DNA of 64,000 nucleotides from CAVWDU01 sp963840725 (lineage in GTDB: Bacteria > Pseudomonadota > Gammaproteobacteria > Pseudomonadales > Halieaceae), in NCBI GenBank assembly GCA_963840725.1, contig CAWIZY010000004.1:434001-498000 (forward strand), in the 5' to 3' direction. Of this stretch, positions 46,462 through 58,101 are shown one piece after another (position 1 is the first letter of the stretch; the number at the start of each line of letters is the position of its first letter). The notes under the pieces are model-generated. The model worked only from the letters and a program-made list of their open reading frames with translations, ran no database searches and was not told the origin of the DNA. The translations under genes were made by a program, and so were the position numbers.

Positions 46462-46934
46462 CTAATCGTGGCGAACCTCACCGATCTCGTACTCCTTGTC
46501 GCCAGCGGGTGCCCTGACCACTACCACATCGCCTTCTTCCTTACCCACCAGAGCGCGGGCGATCGGGGAGCTGACAGATATTAAGTGCTTTTTCACATCG
46601 GCCTCATCGTCGCCGACAATACGGTAGGTCACTGTTTCATCGGTATCCACATTGATCAGGTCGATTGTCGTACCAAAAATGACTTTGCCGGTTTTGGGCA
46701 GCGCCGTCACATCAATGACCTGGGCGTTGGACAGCTTGCCCTCGATTTCATTAATCCGGCCCTCGGCAAAACTCTGCTGCTCCCGGGCGGCATGGTATTC
46801 AGCATTTTCCTTGAGATCCCCGTGCTCCCGTGCCTCTGCAATGGCCTGAATAATACGCGGACGCTCTACCTTTTTAAGATGCTCCAGCTCCTCGCGCAGG
46901 CTCGCCTCGCCCGAAACCGTCATCGGTACCTTGT

Positions 46935-46938
<4 letters not shown>
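46462..46938 (-). CDS. greA: Transcription elongation factor GreA
   Basis: GreA stimulates transcript cleavage by stalled RNA polymerase. The 158-residue protein has the coiled coil with the acidic tip (EAREHGDLKENAEYHAAREQQSFAEGRI, including the tip Asp and Glu) and the C-terminal FKBP-like domain (SPIARALVGKEEGDVVVVRAPAGDKEYEIGEV). Its ATG overlaps the carB stop (ATGA), so it is the last gene of carA-carB-greA, as in Pseudomonas. Confidence 0.97.
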
Positions 46939-50156
<3,218 letters not shown>

Positions 50157-50162
50157 GGCGGG

Positions 50163-51338
50163 TCAGCCCTTTACTGTCTCGTTGCCTGACTCACCGGCAG
50201 TATTACCTGCTCTGGCGGCTATCAACGTCATGAAGTGATCAAAGAGGGGGGCCGCATCATGTGGGCCCGGACTGGCCTCAGGGTGACCCTGGAAACCGAA
50301 CGCGGCCTTGTCGGTGCGAGCTATCCCCTGCAAGCTGTGATCAAACAGCGACTTGTGAGTGATCCGCAGGTTACTGGGCAAACCGGCCTCAGCCACAGCA
50401 AAACCGTGGTTCTGGCTGGTAATAAGCACGCTGCCGTTTTGAAGGTCCTGCACCGGATGATTGGCACCGTGATGGCCAAACTTCATTTTCTCAGTCACTG
50501 CGCCACTGGCCAGACCCAGCAACTGGTGGCCCAGGCAAATCCCGAATACCGGTATATCAGTTTCGAGGATCTCACGGATGGCACTTATCGCGTAGGTACA
50601 GGGCTCCGGATCGCCGGGGCCGTTGGACAGAAAAATTCCGTCCGGCTGCAGCGCCAGCACCTCGCTGGCAGGTGTCTGGGCAGGTACCACAGTGAGCCGA
50701 CAGCCGCGGTCCACCAGCATACGCAGAATATTGCGCTTCACGCCGAAATCGTAGGCCACTACGTGCCAGCGCAGGGTAGCTGCGGCAGGCTCACTGAAGC
50801 CCTCACCCCATTGCCAGCTGCCCTCACGCCACGGGTAAGGCTCGGTAGCGCTCACCTCTCGCGCCAGATCCATTCCCTTGAGCCCGGCAGAGTCCCTCGC
50901 CTGCCCTAGCGCTTCGGCTTCATCGATAGCGGACCCCGCCATGATACAGCCCTTTTGAGCCCCTTTTTCACGCAAAATCCGGGTGAGACGTCGCGTATCG
51001 ATATCGGCAATGGCCACTACGCCATGCGCTCGCAAGTAGTCATCAAGACTCCGCTGATTACGGTAATTACTGGCCAGCAGCGGCAAATCGCGGATAACCA
51101 GACCCGAAGCCCAAATGGCACTGGATTCCTCATCTTCGGAATTAGTGCCGGTGTTGCCGATATGCGGGTAGGTCAGAGTAACGATTTGGCGAGCATAGGA
51201 GGGGTCGGTCAATATCTCCTGGTAGCCACTCATCGCGGTATTGAACACCACCTCGCCGGTGGCCGCTCCCTCTGCACCGATGGCTGTACCGCGAAAAATG
51301 CTGCCATCTTCCAGGGCCAATATGGCGGGACTGATCAA
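50163..51338 (-). CDS. carA: Carbamoyl-phosphate synthase small (glutaminase) subunit
   Basis: CarA (391 residues) hydrolyses glutamine and channels ammonia to CarB. The N-terminal domain has ALEDGSIFRGTAIGAEG and VVFNTAMSGYQEILTDPSYARQIVTLTYPHIGNTG. The class I glutaminase domain has FLSNGPGDP, the nucleophile FGICLGHQLLGLA and GFQGHPEASPGPHD with the catalytic His and Glu. The start is TTG 51338, supported by GGAGGT five bases upstream. The preceding leader contains a promoter, an Arg-rich mini-ORF and a terminator. Confidence 0.97.
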   Translation of the reverse strand: MISPAILALEDGSIFRGTAIGAEGAATGEVVFNTAMSGYQEILTDPSYARQIVTLTYPHIGNTGTNSEDEESSAIWASGLVIRDLPLLASNYRNQRSLDDYLRAHGVVAIADIDTRRLTRILREKGAQKGCIMAGSAIDEAEALGQARDSAGLKGMDLAREVSATEPYPWREGSWQWGEGFSEPAAATLRWHVVAYDFGVKRNILRMLVDRGCRLTVVPAQTPASEVLALQPDGIFLSNGPGDPEPCTYAISAIREILETDIPVFGICLGHQLLGLASGAVTEKMKFGHHGANHPVQDLQNGSVLITSQNHGFAVAEAGLPSNLRITHKSLFDHSLQGIARTDKAAFGFQGHPEASPGPHDAAPLFDHFMTLIAARAGNTAGESGNETVKG

Positions 51339-51386
51339 GCAACACCTCCATTGTCGAGTGGAACAACACCGGCCAGCCGCGCTCGC

Positions 51387-51417
51387 AAAAAAGCGAGATG
51401 GGTCACCTCATCTCGCT
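51387..51417 (-). terminator. Attenuator hairpin in the carA leader
   Basis: On the minus strand AGCGAGATG and CATCTCGCT form a perfect 9-bp stem with an 8-base loop, followed by TTTTTT. It lies between the predicted start site and carA, 49 bases before the carA start. It begins at the base after the TAG of the leader peptide. Confidence 0.85.
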
Positions 51418-51474
51418 CTACGCCATCGATCCAGCTCGGGTTTTTCGAAGGGACGCACACCGTCGGCTACGCAT
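51418..51474 (-). CDS. Arginine-rich leader peptide of carAB
   Basis: An 18-codon ORF, MRSRRCASLRKTRAGSMA, beginning about 18-20 bases after the predicted transcription start and ending directly before the attenuator stem. Five of 18 codons are arginine (CGT, CGA, CGG, CGA, CGA). Arginine is one end product of the pathway. The ribosome-binding site is weak (GCGGG). The architecture (promoter, short ORF enriched in the end-product amino acid, terminator, structural gene) is that of translation-coupled attenuation. Translation is not proven. Confidence 0.6.
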   Translation of the reverse strand: MRSRRCASLRKTRAGSMA

Positions 51475-51500
51475 ACCCGCGCGGTGAAATCTGGCGATCG

Positions 51501-51529
51501 ATTGTAGGGGATAGCCCTCGAGCTGTCCA
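51501..51529 (-). promoter_or_regulatory. Sigma-70 promoter of carAB
   Basis: On the minus strand TGGACA (51529-51524) and TACAAT (51506-51501) are separated by 17 bases. Each hexamer differs from consensus at one position. The transcript would start near 51494 and carry a leader of about 155 nt before carA. Confidence 0.8.
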
Positions 51530-51677
51530 CACTGGCGCGTACTTGAGGGCCGCGACGGGCAGCCTTCTTCCGGACCACTGGCAGCTTCACGCCACCGACG
51601 CCTTTCTTCATAATGGGCAGAGGGCTGATGCACTGGTCACCGGACGTCGCAACCCAAAAACCCGCACAGGCAATCAC

Positions 51678-52484
51678 ATGGCTTACAGCTCTGACAAATC
51701 AGCCGTCGTTACCGGCGCGAGCTCGGGAATCGGCCGGGCCCTGGCCCTGCAGTTGAACCGCGAGGGCTGTAAACTGCACCTGAGCGATGTCGATGCGGCC
51801 GGGCTCGAGCAGACGATCGCCCTGCTCGAGCGCCCGGAAGTACCAACGCAGAGCGCTATCGTCGATGTCGCGGACCCGGAGCGGGTAAGCCAATGGGCAG
51901 AGGATATCGCCAGCCAGGCAAGCCATGTGGACATCGTCATAAACAATGCTGGTGTGGGCTTGTCCGCGCCAGTCCGGGACAGCAATCTAGCGGATATAAA
52001 GTGGCTGATGGGCATTAATTTTTGGGGCGTTGTGCATGGCTCCCAGGCATTCCTGCCCCTGCTGGAAGCCTCTCCACAAGGACATCTGGTTAATATTTCC
52101 TCGATTTTCGGCATGATCGGCGTGCCGACACAGTCAGCCTACAATGCGGCAAAGTTTGCCGTACGCGGCTACACGGAGGCGCTGCGTCAGGAAATGGCCG
52201 ACAGCTCAGTGCACGTTATGTGCGTCCATCCCGGTGGCATCAAAACCAATATCGCCCTCAACAGTCGCAGCAGCGAAGCAGACTCCAGTGCGCAGGAGCG
52301 TGACAGCCGGTTTCAAGCACTGGCCCGCACCAGCGCGGCAACCGCAGCGGAGAAAATCATCAAAGGCATAGAACGACGCAAGCCCCGGTTGCTTATCGGT
52401 GGGGACGCGAGCTACGTTTCTCTGATCACCCGCCTGTTCCCAGTGGCCTACCCGCGCTTCTTACCGCGGTTTGACCAGGACTGA
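51678..52484 (+). CDS. Short-chain dehydrogenase/reductase
   Basis: A classical SDR of 268 residues: NAD(P)-binding VVTGASSGIGRALAL, INNAGVGLS, active-site Ser in VNISSIFGMIG and YNAAKFAV with catalytic Tyr and Lys. The tail (about 220-268) carries the EKIIKGIERRKPRLLIG segment common in SDRs annotated as acetoin or ketoacyl reductases and in some lipid-related SDRs. The substrate is unknown. ATG 51678 is the start that gives the Rossmann fold; the much longer open frame upstream is the antisense of carA. It converges with the thioesterase gene. Confidence 0.88.
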   Translation: MAYSSDKSAVVTGASSGIGRALALQLNREGCKLHLSDVDAAGLEQTIALLERPEVPTQSAIVDVADPERVSQWAEDIASQASHVDIVINNAGVGLSAPVRDSNLADIKWLMGINFWGVVHGSQAFLPLLEASPQGHLVNISSIFGMIGVPTQSAYNAAKFAVRGYTEALRQEMADSSVHVMCVHPGGIKTNIALNSRSSEADSSAQERDSRFQALARTSAATAAEKIIKGIERRKPRLLIGGDASYVSLITRLFPVAYPRFLPRFDQD

Positions 52485-52520
52485 GTCGCCTTTTTTGGAG
52501 CCCAACCCGCCGGCCACGCC

Positions 52521-52964
52521 TTAAGATTCCTCTGCCAGTAACCGAGACAAGGCGTCACGCAAAGTCGCGGGAATAGGCACAGCTGTCTCGGCCGGACGCT
52601 CAACAAATACATGCACGAAATGGCCGTGGGCTGCGGCCCTATCTCGCCCCTGCCGAAAAACGCCAATCCCGTAGCGCACGGAGCTGTTACCGAGGTGGTC
52701 CACACGCAGGCCCACCTCGACCACCTCTGGATAAGCCAGCGGAGCGTGGTAGGCACAGCCGGAATCAACGACATACCCGACAATACGTCCATCGCTGATA
52801 TCCAGCCCCCCAACCTCGATTAAATAGCGGTTGACGACCGAATCGAACCATGCGTAATAAACCACGTTATTCACGTGGCCATAGATGTCGTTGTCGGCCC
52901 AGCGACTGCTGACGGGGTAAAAAACCCGATAATCGCTACGAACCGGAATAGTCTTGCCTTTCAT
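52521..52964 (-). CDS. Acyl-CoA thioesterase (4HBT hot-dog family)
   Basis: A 147-residue hot-dog protein with RWADNDIYGHVNNVVYYAWFD, the 4-hydroxybenzoyl-CoA thioesterase signature in which the Asp (of DNDIYGH) is catalytic. It hydrolyses acyl-CoA esters. As the last gene of the minus-strand acyl-CoA cluster, it may release CoA from a pathway intermediate. A 15-bp minisatellite separates it from the alcohol dehydrogenase gene. Confidence 0.88.
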   Translation of the reverse strand: MKGKTIPVRSDYRVFYPVSSRWADNDIYGHVNNVVYYAWFDSVVNRYLIEVGGLDISDGRIVGYVVDSGCAYHAPLAYPEVVEVGLRVDHLGNSSVRYGIGVFRQGRDRAAAHGHFVHVFVERPAETAVPIPATLRDALSRLLAEES

Positions 52965-52993
52965 CCGGCGACTACCCCGGTGACCGTACCGGA

Positions 52994-53050
52994 CGAGGTC
53001 CGACCTGGCGAGGCCCGACCTGGCGAGGCCCGACCCGGCGAGGCTCGATC
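52994..53050. repeat. 15-bp tandem repeat, about 3.8 units
   Basis: The unit CGAGGCCCGACCTGG is repeated at 52994, 53009, 53024 and (partial) 53039 with a few substitutions. It fills most of the 84-bp gap between the alcohol dehydrogenase and thioesterase genes and just reaches the dehydrogenase stop codon. Confidence 0.9.
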
Positions 53051-54215
53051 ATCCGGCATGCCCATGGGCCGCCTGGTAGATAGCCAATGCATCGTCATAC
53101 CCCACCTCACGTGGATTATTGACCAACAGCCGCTGTTGCAACATCGCATCTTCAGCCAGCGTACCCAGCGCCTGCGCAGGAACCCCCGCCTGCTCCAGTG
53201 TAGCCGGGAGGCCGACATCATCGATCAGCCTGATCAGTTCGCCTCGCAGCGCCTCCGCCTGCGCCTCTGCGCTCCCGGCGACCGGCTTGCCTATCACGAT
53301 AGGCGCGAGTTCCGCGTAGTGCACCGCCGCACTTGGGGCATTAAACGCGAGCACCGATGGCAGCACCAGCGAGTTACTGAGCCCATGGGGAATGTGGTAG
53401 TGCCCACCCAGCGGATAGGCCAGGGCGTGCACCGCAGCCACCGGAGCATTCGCAAACGCCTGCCCCGCCAGACATGCGCCCAGCAGCATGCATTCACGCG
53501 CCTCTATATCACTGCCATGGTCTACTGCCTGGCGAATGTTGCGCGACAACAAGCGCAGGGCTTCTCGAGCCAGGTGGTCCGATACTGGATTTTTCTGATG
53601 TCGGGAGGTGTAAGCCTCAATGGCATGCACCATTGCGTCGACACCGGTCATTGCCGTAATCAGAGGAGGCAGTCCGAGGGTCAGTCCGGCATCGAGCACC
53701 GCCACATCGGGCAGCAACACCGGCGAGGACACCCCGGCCTTGGTTGTCTCTCCGGTGGTTATGACAGCGACCGGGGTGACCTCGGAGCCTGTCCCGGCGG
53801 TGGTCGGCACCAGAATCAGGGGAAGCCGGCTACCGCTCACCATCCCCACGCCGTAAAGGTCGGCCAGGGGCTGTTGCCCGCCCAGCAATACCGCCACCAC
53901 TTTGGCCACATCCATCGAGCTACCGCCGCCCACAGCAATCACACCATCGACTTCGCTCACACGCCCCTGCTCAGCGGCCAGCAGCACTGTGGACTCGGGT
54001 GGATCTTCACGCACCTGATCAAAGACCAGGGGTTGCAAGCCAGCTTCTTCCAGTCCTGCCAACACCGGCTGCACCAGCCCAATTGCCATCAGCCCGGGGT
54101 CGGTCACCAGCAGGGGTCGGGATATGCCCAAGCGGCTGCATTCCTCCGCCAGCGCCAGTGCGCGGCCCGACCCACTAATGATGCGTCCAACGGTGTTAAA
54201 CTCAAAGCACGGCAT
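53049..54215 (-). CDS. Iron-containing alcohol dehydrogenase
   Basis: A group III metal-dependent alcohol dehydrogenase of 388 residues. The NAD(P)-binding GGGSSMDVAKVVA, PTTAGTGSEVTPVAVIT, and the metal-binding Asp and His residues in TGVDAMVHAIEAY and HALAYPLGGHYHIPHG are all present. It probably oxidises a primary or secondary alcohol (or reduces the aldehyde). It lies 16 bp after the zinc-free quinone-reductase-like gene within the acyl-CoA cluster, where it could act on an alcohol precursor of the degraded acid. Confidence 0.92.
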   Translation of the reverse strand: MPCFEFNTVGRIISGSGRALALAEECSRLGISRPLLVTDPGLMAIGLVQPVLAGLEEAGLQPLVFDQVREDPPESTVLLAAEQGRVSEVDGVIAVGGGSSMDVAKVVAVLLGGQQPLADLYGVGMVSGSRLPLILVPTTAGTGSEVTPVAVITTGETTKAGVSSPVLLPDVAVLDAGLTLGLPPLITAMTGVDAMVHAIEAYTSRHQKNPVSDHLAREALRLLSRNIRQAVDHGSDIEARECMLLGACLAGQAFANAPVAAVHALAYPLGGHYHIPHGLSNSLVLPSVLAFNAPSAAVHYAELAPIVIGKPVAGSAEAQAEALRGELIRLIDDVGLPATLEQAGVPAQALGTLAEDAMLQQRLLVNNPREVGYDDALAIYQAAHGHAG

Positions 54216-54231
54216 AAGGACGGCCTTACGG

Positions 54232-55209
54232 CTAAAGGGTAAGAATCACTTTGCCCAGGGCGCGACGCTCGATCATGCTCTGGTACGCTTTTTCGTATTG
54301 ATCAAGCGGGAACGTATCCGTCACTACTGGCTGCAGCTTACCCTGCTCGAACAGCTCCCACAGCTCCTCCACATTCTTGCGATTCCGCTCGGGCTCCTCC
54401 ATCGTGAACCGGCCCCAAAAGACACCCACCAGGGAGCAGCCTTTAAGCAGAGTAAGGTTGAGCGGAATCTTGGGAATTGGGCCGCTGGCGAAACCGATGA
54501 CCAGATAACGACCGTTCCAGCCCATGCCCCGGATCGCGGGCTCGGCGTATTCGCCACCGACGGGATCATAAACCACGTCGACGCCCTTGCCGCCGGTCAG
54601 TTCCTTTATTGCATCCTTGAGAGATACCTCGCTGTAATTGATGACCTCGTCTGCGCCCAGCTTCTTGCACAACTCCAGCTTTTCCGCTGAACTGGCAGCG
54701 GCGATCACCCGGGCTCCCATGAGTTTGCCGAGCTCAACCGCCGTGGTGCCGACACCGCCTGCAGCACCGAGGACCAAAAGCGTCTCGCCCGCTTGCAGAT
54801 TGGCTCGCTGCTTCAAGGCGTAGTACGACGTAAAATAGGTAATGCTAATACCCGCGGCCTGTTCAAAGCTGAGGGTCGTTGGCATGGGGAATACCGCCGC
54901 TTGATGGACTGCCACCCGCTCACAGAACGCACCGGTTGAGCCCATTGAAATCACCTTGTCGCCCGGCTTGTAGCGGGTAACCGCCGCTCCAACAGCACTG
55001 ACCGTCCCGGCAAACTCACCACCCGGAACAAAAGGCAGTTCTGGCTGAATCTGGTACTTGCCTTGAATAATCAACACGTCAGGGAAGTTGAGCCCCGCAG
55101 CCTTGACGTCGATAAGCACATCATCAGGGCCCGGCTCGGGATCCGGCCAGTCGGTGGCCAGGTTCAGTTTGTCCGGCATTCCAAGTTCACTGCACACCAC
55201 TGCTTTCAT
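54232..55209 (-). CDS. NADPH:quinone oxidoreductase-type medium-chain dehydrogenase
   Basis: A 325-residue MDR-superfamily protein of the zeta-crystallin/quinone reductase branch. It has GLNFPDVLIIQGKYQ, FVPGGEFAGTVSAVG, GDKVISMGSTGAF, the nucleotide-binding LVLGAAGGVGTTAVELGK and VVYDPVGG. The catalytic zinc ligands of alcohol dehydrogenases are absent. Possible roles are an enoyl reductase or quinone reductase acting on a pathway intermediate. ATG 55209 behind GGGGAAG is chosen over an upstream start. Confidence 0.9.
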   Translation of the reverse strand: MKAVVCSELGMPDKLNLATDWPDPEPGPDDVLIDVKAAGLNFPDVLIIQGKYQIQPELPFVPGGEFAGTVSAVGAAVTRYKPGDKVISMGSTGAFCERVAVHQAAVFPMPTTLSFEQAAGISITYFTSYYALKQRANLQAGETLLVLGAAGGVGTTAVELGKLMGARVIAAASSAEKLELCKKLGADEVINYSEVSLKDAIKELTGGKGVDVVYDPVGGEYAEPAIRGMGWNGRYLVIGFASGPIPKIPLNLTLLKGCSLVGVFWGRFTMEEPERNRKNVEELWELFEQGKLQPVVTDTFPLDQYEKAYQSMIERRALGKVILTL

Positions 55210-55312
55210 CGCTGCTTCCCCTACTACTTCACTCAAACCCACGATTGCGCCAATGCGGTATTAAGTATACCGCCGACGCCCTGATCTGTTCGCACCTGTC
55301 GGCAGGCAATCG

Positions 55313-56491
55313 TCAGGCAACCTCAAACAGGCCAGCCGCGCCCATGCCACCGCCGACACACATGGTAACCACAACATATTTGACGCCGCGGCGCCTGCCC
55401 TCAAGCAGTGCATGACCAATCATTCTCGAACCGCTCATGCCGTAGGGGTGGCCGACAGATATCGCCCCGCCACTGACGTTGAGCTTGTCATTGTCTATAC
55501 CGAGTTGGTCGCGACAATAAATAACCTGTACGGCAAACGCCTCATTCAGCTCCCAAAGCCCGATGTCATCGACAGACAAACCGTGCTGCTTGAGTAATTT
55601 GGGCACCGCAAAAACGGGGCCGATACCCATTTCATCGGGCTCACAGCCCGCCACCGCAATACCCCGGTATATGCCCAGGGGTTCCAGACCCTCCTGCTGG
55701 GCCAGTTTCGCGTCCATCAACAGCTGTGCTGATGACCCGTCGGACAACTGGGAGGCGTTCCCCGCGGTGATGGTACCGCCCTCGATCACCGTCTTGAGAC
55801 CGGCAAGCCCCTCGGCGGTAGTGGCCCGCAGCCCCTCGTCAGCGGACACCGTCGCCTCCGCTTCGGACTGCTCGCCGGTTTCCTTGTTCCAGATCGTGCG
55901 CTTACAGGTGACGGGCACCAATTCGTCCGCGTAGCGACCCTCTTCATAAGCAGCCGCCGTGCGCTGCTGCGACTGCAGACCGTACTCGTCCATCGCCTCC
56001 CGGGATATACCATAGCGCTTTGCCACGATCTCGGCAGTTTGGAGCATAGGCATATGGATGTCCGGACATATTTCCTGCAGCGCCGGGTCGGCGGCGCGAT
56101 GCAGATTCATGTGCTCGTTCTGGACCAGTGAAATAGATTCCAGCCCCCCGCCTACTACACAGTCCATGCCGTCGCAGATAATCTGTTTGGCCGCAGTAGC
56201 CACAGCCATCAACCCCGAGGAACATTGACGGTCGATACTCATCCCGGCGACGGTGACTGGCAGCCCGGCGCGCAATGCGACCTGCCGTGCGATATTACTC
56301 CCGGTAGCCCCCTGCTGCAGAGCGCAGCCCATAATGACATCATCAACCCGCGCCGGGTCAATGCCGGCCCGCTTGACGGCTTCTGCCACCGAAGCTGCGC
56401 CCAGACTTGCACCACCCAGGTTGTTGAAACCGCCACGATAGGCTTTACCAATAGGCGTGCGTGCCGTTGCGACAATAACTGCTTCTTTCAT
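55313..56491 (-). CDS. Acetyl-CoA C-acyltransferase (thiolase)
   Basis: A degradative-type thiolase of 392 residues that splits 3-ketoacyl-CoA with CoA. The acyl-accepting Cys lies in SIDRQCSSGLMAV (about 90), and the second-site residues in ELNEAFAVQ, GGAISVGHPYGMSG and TMCVGGGMG are present. An inserted loop near 200-230 (WNKETGEQSEAEATVS) is typical of the FadA6/SCP-x-related long-substrate thiolases. The start is one of two adjacent ATGs (56494 or 56491) behind GGGAG. Confidence 0.93.
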   Translation of the reverse strand: MKEAVIVATARTPIGKAYRGGFNNLGGASLGAASVAEAVKRAGIDPARVDDVIMGCALQQGATGSNIARQVALRAGLPVTVAGMSIDRQCSSGLMAVATAAKQIICDGMDCVVGGGLESISLVQNEHMNLHRAADPALQEICPDIHMPMLQTAEIVAKRYGISREAMDEYGLQSQQRTAAAYEEGRYADELVPVTCKRTIWNKETGEQSEAEATVSADEGLRATTAEGLAGLKTVIEGGTITAGNASQLSDGSSAQLLMDAKLAQQEGLEPLGIYRGIAVAGCEPDEMGIGPVFAVPKLLKQHGLSVDDIGLWELNEAFAVQVIYCRDQLGIDNDKLNVSGGAISVGHPYGMSGSRMIGHALLEGRRRGVKYVVVTMCVGGGMGAAGLFEVA

Positions 56492-56550
56492 CATATGATC
56501 TCCCATTAATGGCCTTTACCCGCATGGCCGGCGGAACTGATACGTTCGGC

Positions 56551-57471
56551 TCAGTCCAGCGAGATACCCAGGCCTTCAGCAGCCTTGGCGGTAAACTTGA
56601 CGGTCTGCTCAAAACCTGCCTGGGGTACTTTTTCCCCTGCACTGGCGGTGATTTCCGACCAGTGCGCGGCCAGACCTTCGGGCGTTTGCTCTTCCGGCGG
56701 CAACCAGGCACCGTCGGTTTCGACAATCTTGGCCACCGCGTATGCGCCGGCCCCCGCACACAAGATCGTGCGGTTGGGCGCATCCTCGCTGACCAGGTAG
56801 AGCACCGCAGGGGTCACGGTCTCGGGCGACAGCAGGTCAAAGGCCTTTTCCGGAATCAGACCTTCGGTCATCCGCGTGCCCGCAGTGGGTGCCAGCGCAT
56901 TGACCCGAATGTCGTATTTGCTGCCCTCCTGTACGAGCGTATTCATTAAACCGATGACACCCATCTTCGCCGAGCCATAGTTGGACTGACCGAAGTTACC
57001 GTAGAGACCGCTGGAAGATGTCGTGACCACAATGCGGCCATAACCCTGGTCCCGCATAAGATCCCAGCAAGCCTTGGTGCAGTTCACCGTGCCCATAAGA
57101 TGCACATCTAGAACCAGTTTGAAGTCCTCCAGCGTTCCCTTGGTAAAACTCTTGTCCCGAAGAATGCCAGCATTGTTCACCAGTATGTCGACCCGACCCC
57201 AGGCATCGACCGCCTGCTTTACCATCGCCTCAACCTGCTCGTAATGGGCCACGTTGGCGCCATTGGCCAATGCTTCCCCCCCGGCGGCCTCTATTTCAGC
57301 CACTACACCCCGGGCGGCGTCGCTGGAGCCACCGGTGCCGTCCTTGGCACCGCCAAGGTCATTGATCAGCACTTTGGCGCCGCGTTTGGCCAGCTCTATG
57401 GCATGGCTGCGCCCCAGCCCCTGACCAGCACCCGTCACAATAGCCACCTTGCCATCATATCTAATCGTCAT
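56551..57471 (-). CDS. SDR-family 3-hydroxyacyl-CoA dehydrogenase (MFE-2/HSD17B4-like)
   Basis: A 306-residue SDR whose core reads GKVAIVTGAGQGLGRSHAIELAKRGAKVLINDLGG, NNAGILRDKSF, YGRIVVTTSSSGLYGNFGQSNYGSAK and RVNALAPTAGTRMTEGL. This is the signature of the D-3-hydroxyacyl-CoA dehydrogenase domain of peroxisomal multifunctional enzyme 2. The C-terminal about 60 residues match the same family. It would oxidise the 3-hydroxyacyl-CoA made by the neighbouring MaoC hydratase before thiolysis. Confidence 0.9.
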   Translation of the reverse strand: MTIRYDGKVAIVTGAGQGLGRSHAIELAKRGAKVLINDLGGAKDGTGGSSDAARGVVAEIEAAGGEALANGANVAHYEQVEAMVKQAVDAWGRVDILVNNAGILRDKSFTKGTLEDFKLVLDVHLMGTVNCTKACWDLMRDQGYGRIVVTTSSSGLYGNFGQSNYGSAKMGVIGLMNTLVQEGSKYDIRVNALAPTAGTRMTEGLIPEKAFDLLSPETVTPAVLYLVSEDAPNRTILCAGAGAYAVAKIVETDGAWLPPEEQTPEGLAAHWSEITASAGEKVPQAGFEQTVKFTAKAAEGLGISLD

Positions 57472-57524
57472 TCGCTCATTTCCTTTATCAATTACAATCT
57501 AGCTTCAATTCCGTATCGGCCCGC

Positions 57525-57989
57525 TCAACCTGTGATCAGCATCGACAACCACTCTGCCACCAGCGCCGGTGTCTCCTCGCCCTCAATTTCCACGGAGATG
57601 GCCTGCTTCATAAGGAAACGGCCCCCGTCCTTGGGCTCGACACTGGCGATTTCAATATGGGCACGAACCCGCTTGCCCGCTCGCACCGGGGCAAGAAACC
57701 TTACCTTGTCAAAGCCATAGTTCAGACCCATAACCGTGTTTTCGGGAAACACCCCATTGCCCTCAACCATTCGGGATAGCAGCGACAGCGTCAGAAAACC
57801 GTGCGCAATGGTGCCGCCAAACGGTGTTTGCGCAGCTTTCTCCTGGTCCACGTGAATAAACTGGTGGTCCTCGGTGCAATCGGCAAAAGTGTCGATCCGG
57901 TCCTGGCCAATCTCTATCCAGTCGCTGGGTTCGAGGCGCGTGCCAGCTGCGTTGAGCAATTCCTCGACCGGTACAATTTTGATCGCCAT
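57525..57989 (-). CDS. MaoC-family (R)-enoyl-CoA hydratase
   Basis: A 154-residue hot-dog hydratase (NodN/MaoC type). The hydratase-2 motif is clear: FADCTEDHQFIHVDQEKAAQTPFGGTIAHGFLTLSLL, with catalytic Asp and His. It hydrates 2-enoyl-CoA to the (R)-3-hydroxyacyl-CoA, which matches the stereochemistry of an MFE-2-type dehydrogenase next door (54 bp away). It is thus the second step of a beta-oxidation cycle in this cluster. Confidence 0.92.
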   Translation of the reverse strand: MAIKIVPVEELLNAAGTRLEPSDWIEIGQDRIDTFADCTEDHQFIHVDQEKAAQTPFGGTIAHGFLTLSLLSRMVEGNGVFPENTVMGLNYGFDKVRFLAPVRAGKRVRAHIEIASVEPKDGGRFLMKQAISVEIEGEETPALVAEWLSMLITG

Positions 57990-58101
57990 GCTGATCCTCC
58001 TGTTAGTATTTATCTTTTGCGCTTACTTTCGTTCGATTAATGGGGCGAGGCCTGCAAGGCGCGGCCTGCCAGGCGCGCCCGGCTCGAGGAAATGCCCTGT
58101 G

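Noticed and set aside
50955..51677. Long in-frame 5' extension of the SDR gene
   Set aside because: The extension is antisense to carA and its leader. The Rossmann fold begins at ATG 51678.
51408..51677. 89-codon minus-strand frame ending at the carA attenuator
   Set aside because: It starts upstream of the predicted promoter, overlaps the SDR start region and shows no recognisable family. The shorter Arg-rich ORF in another frame, starting after the promoter, fits the leader layout better.
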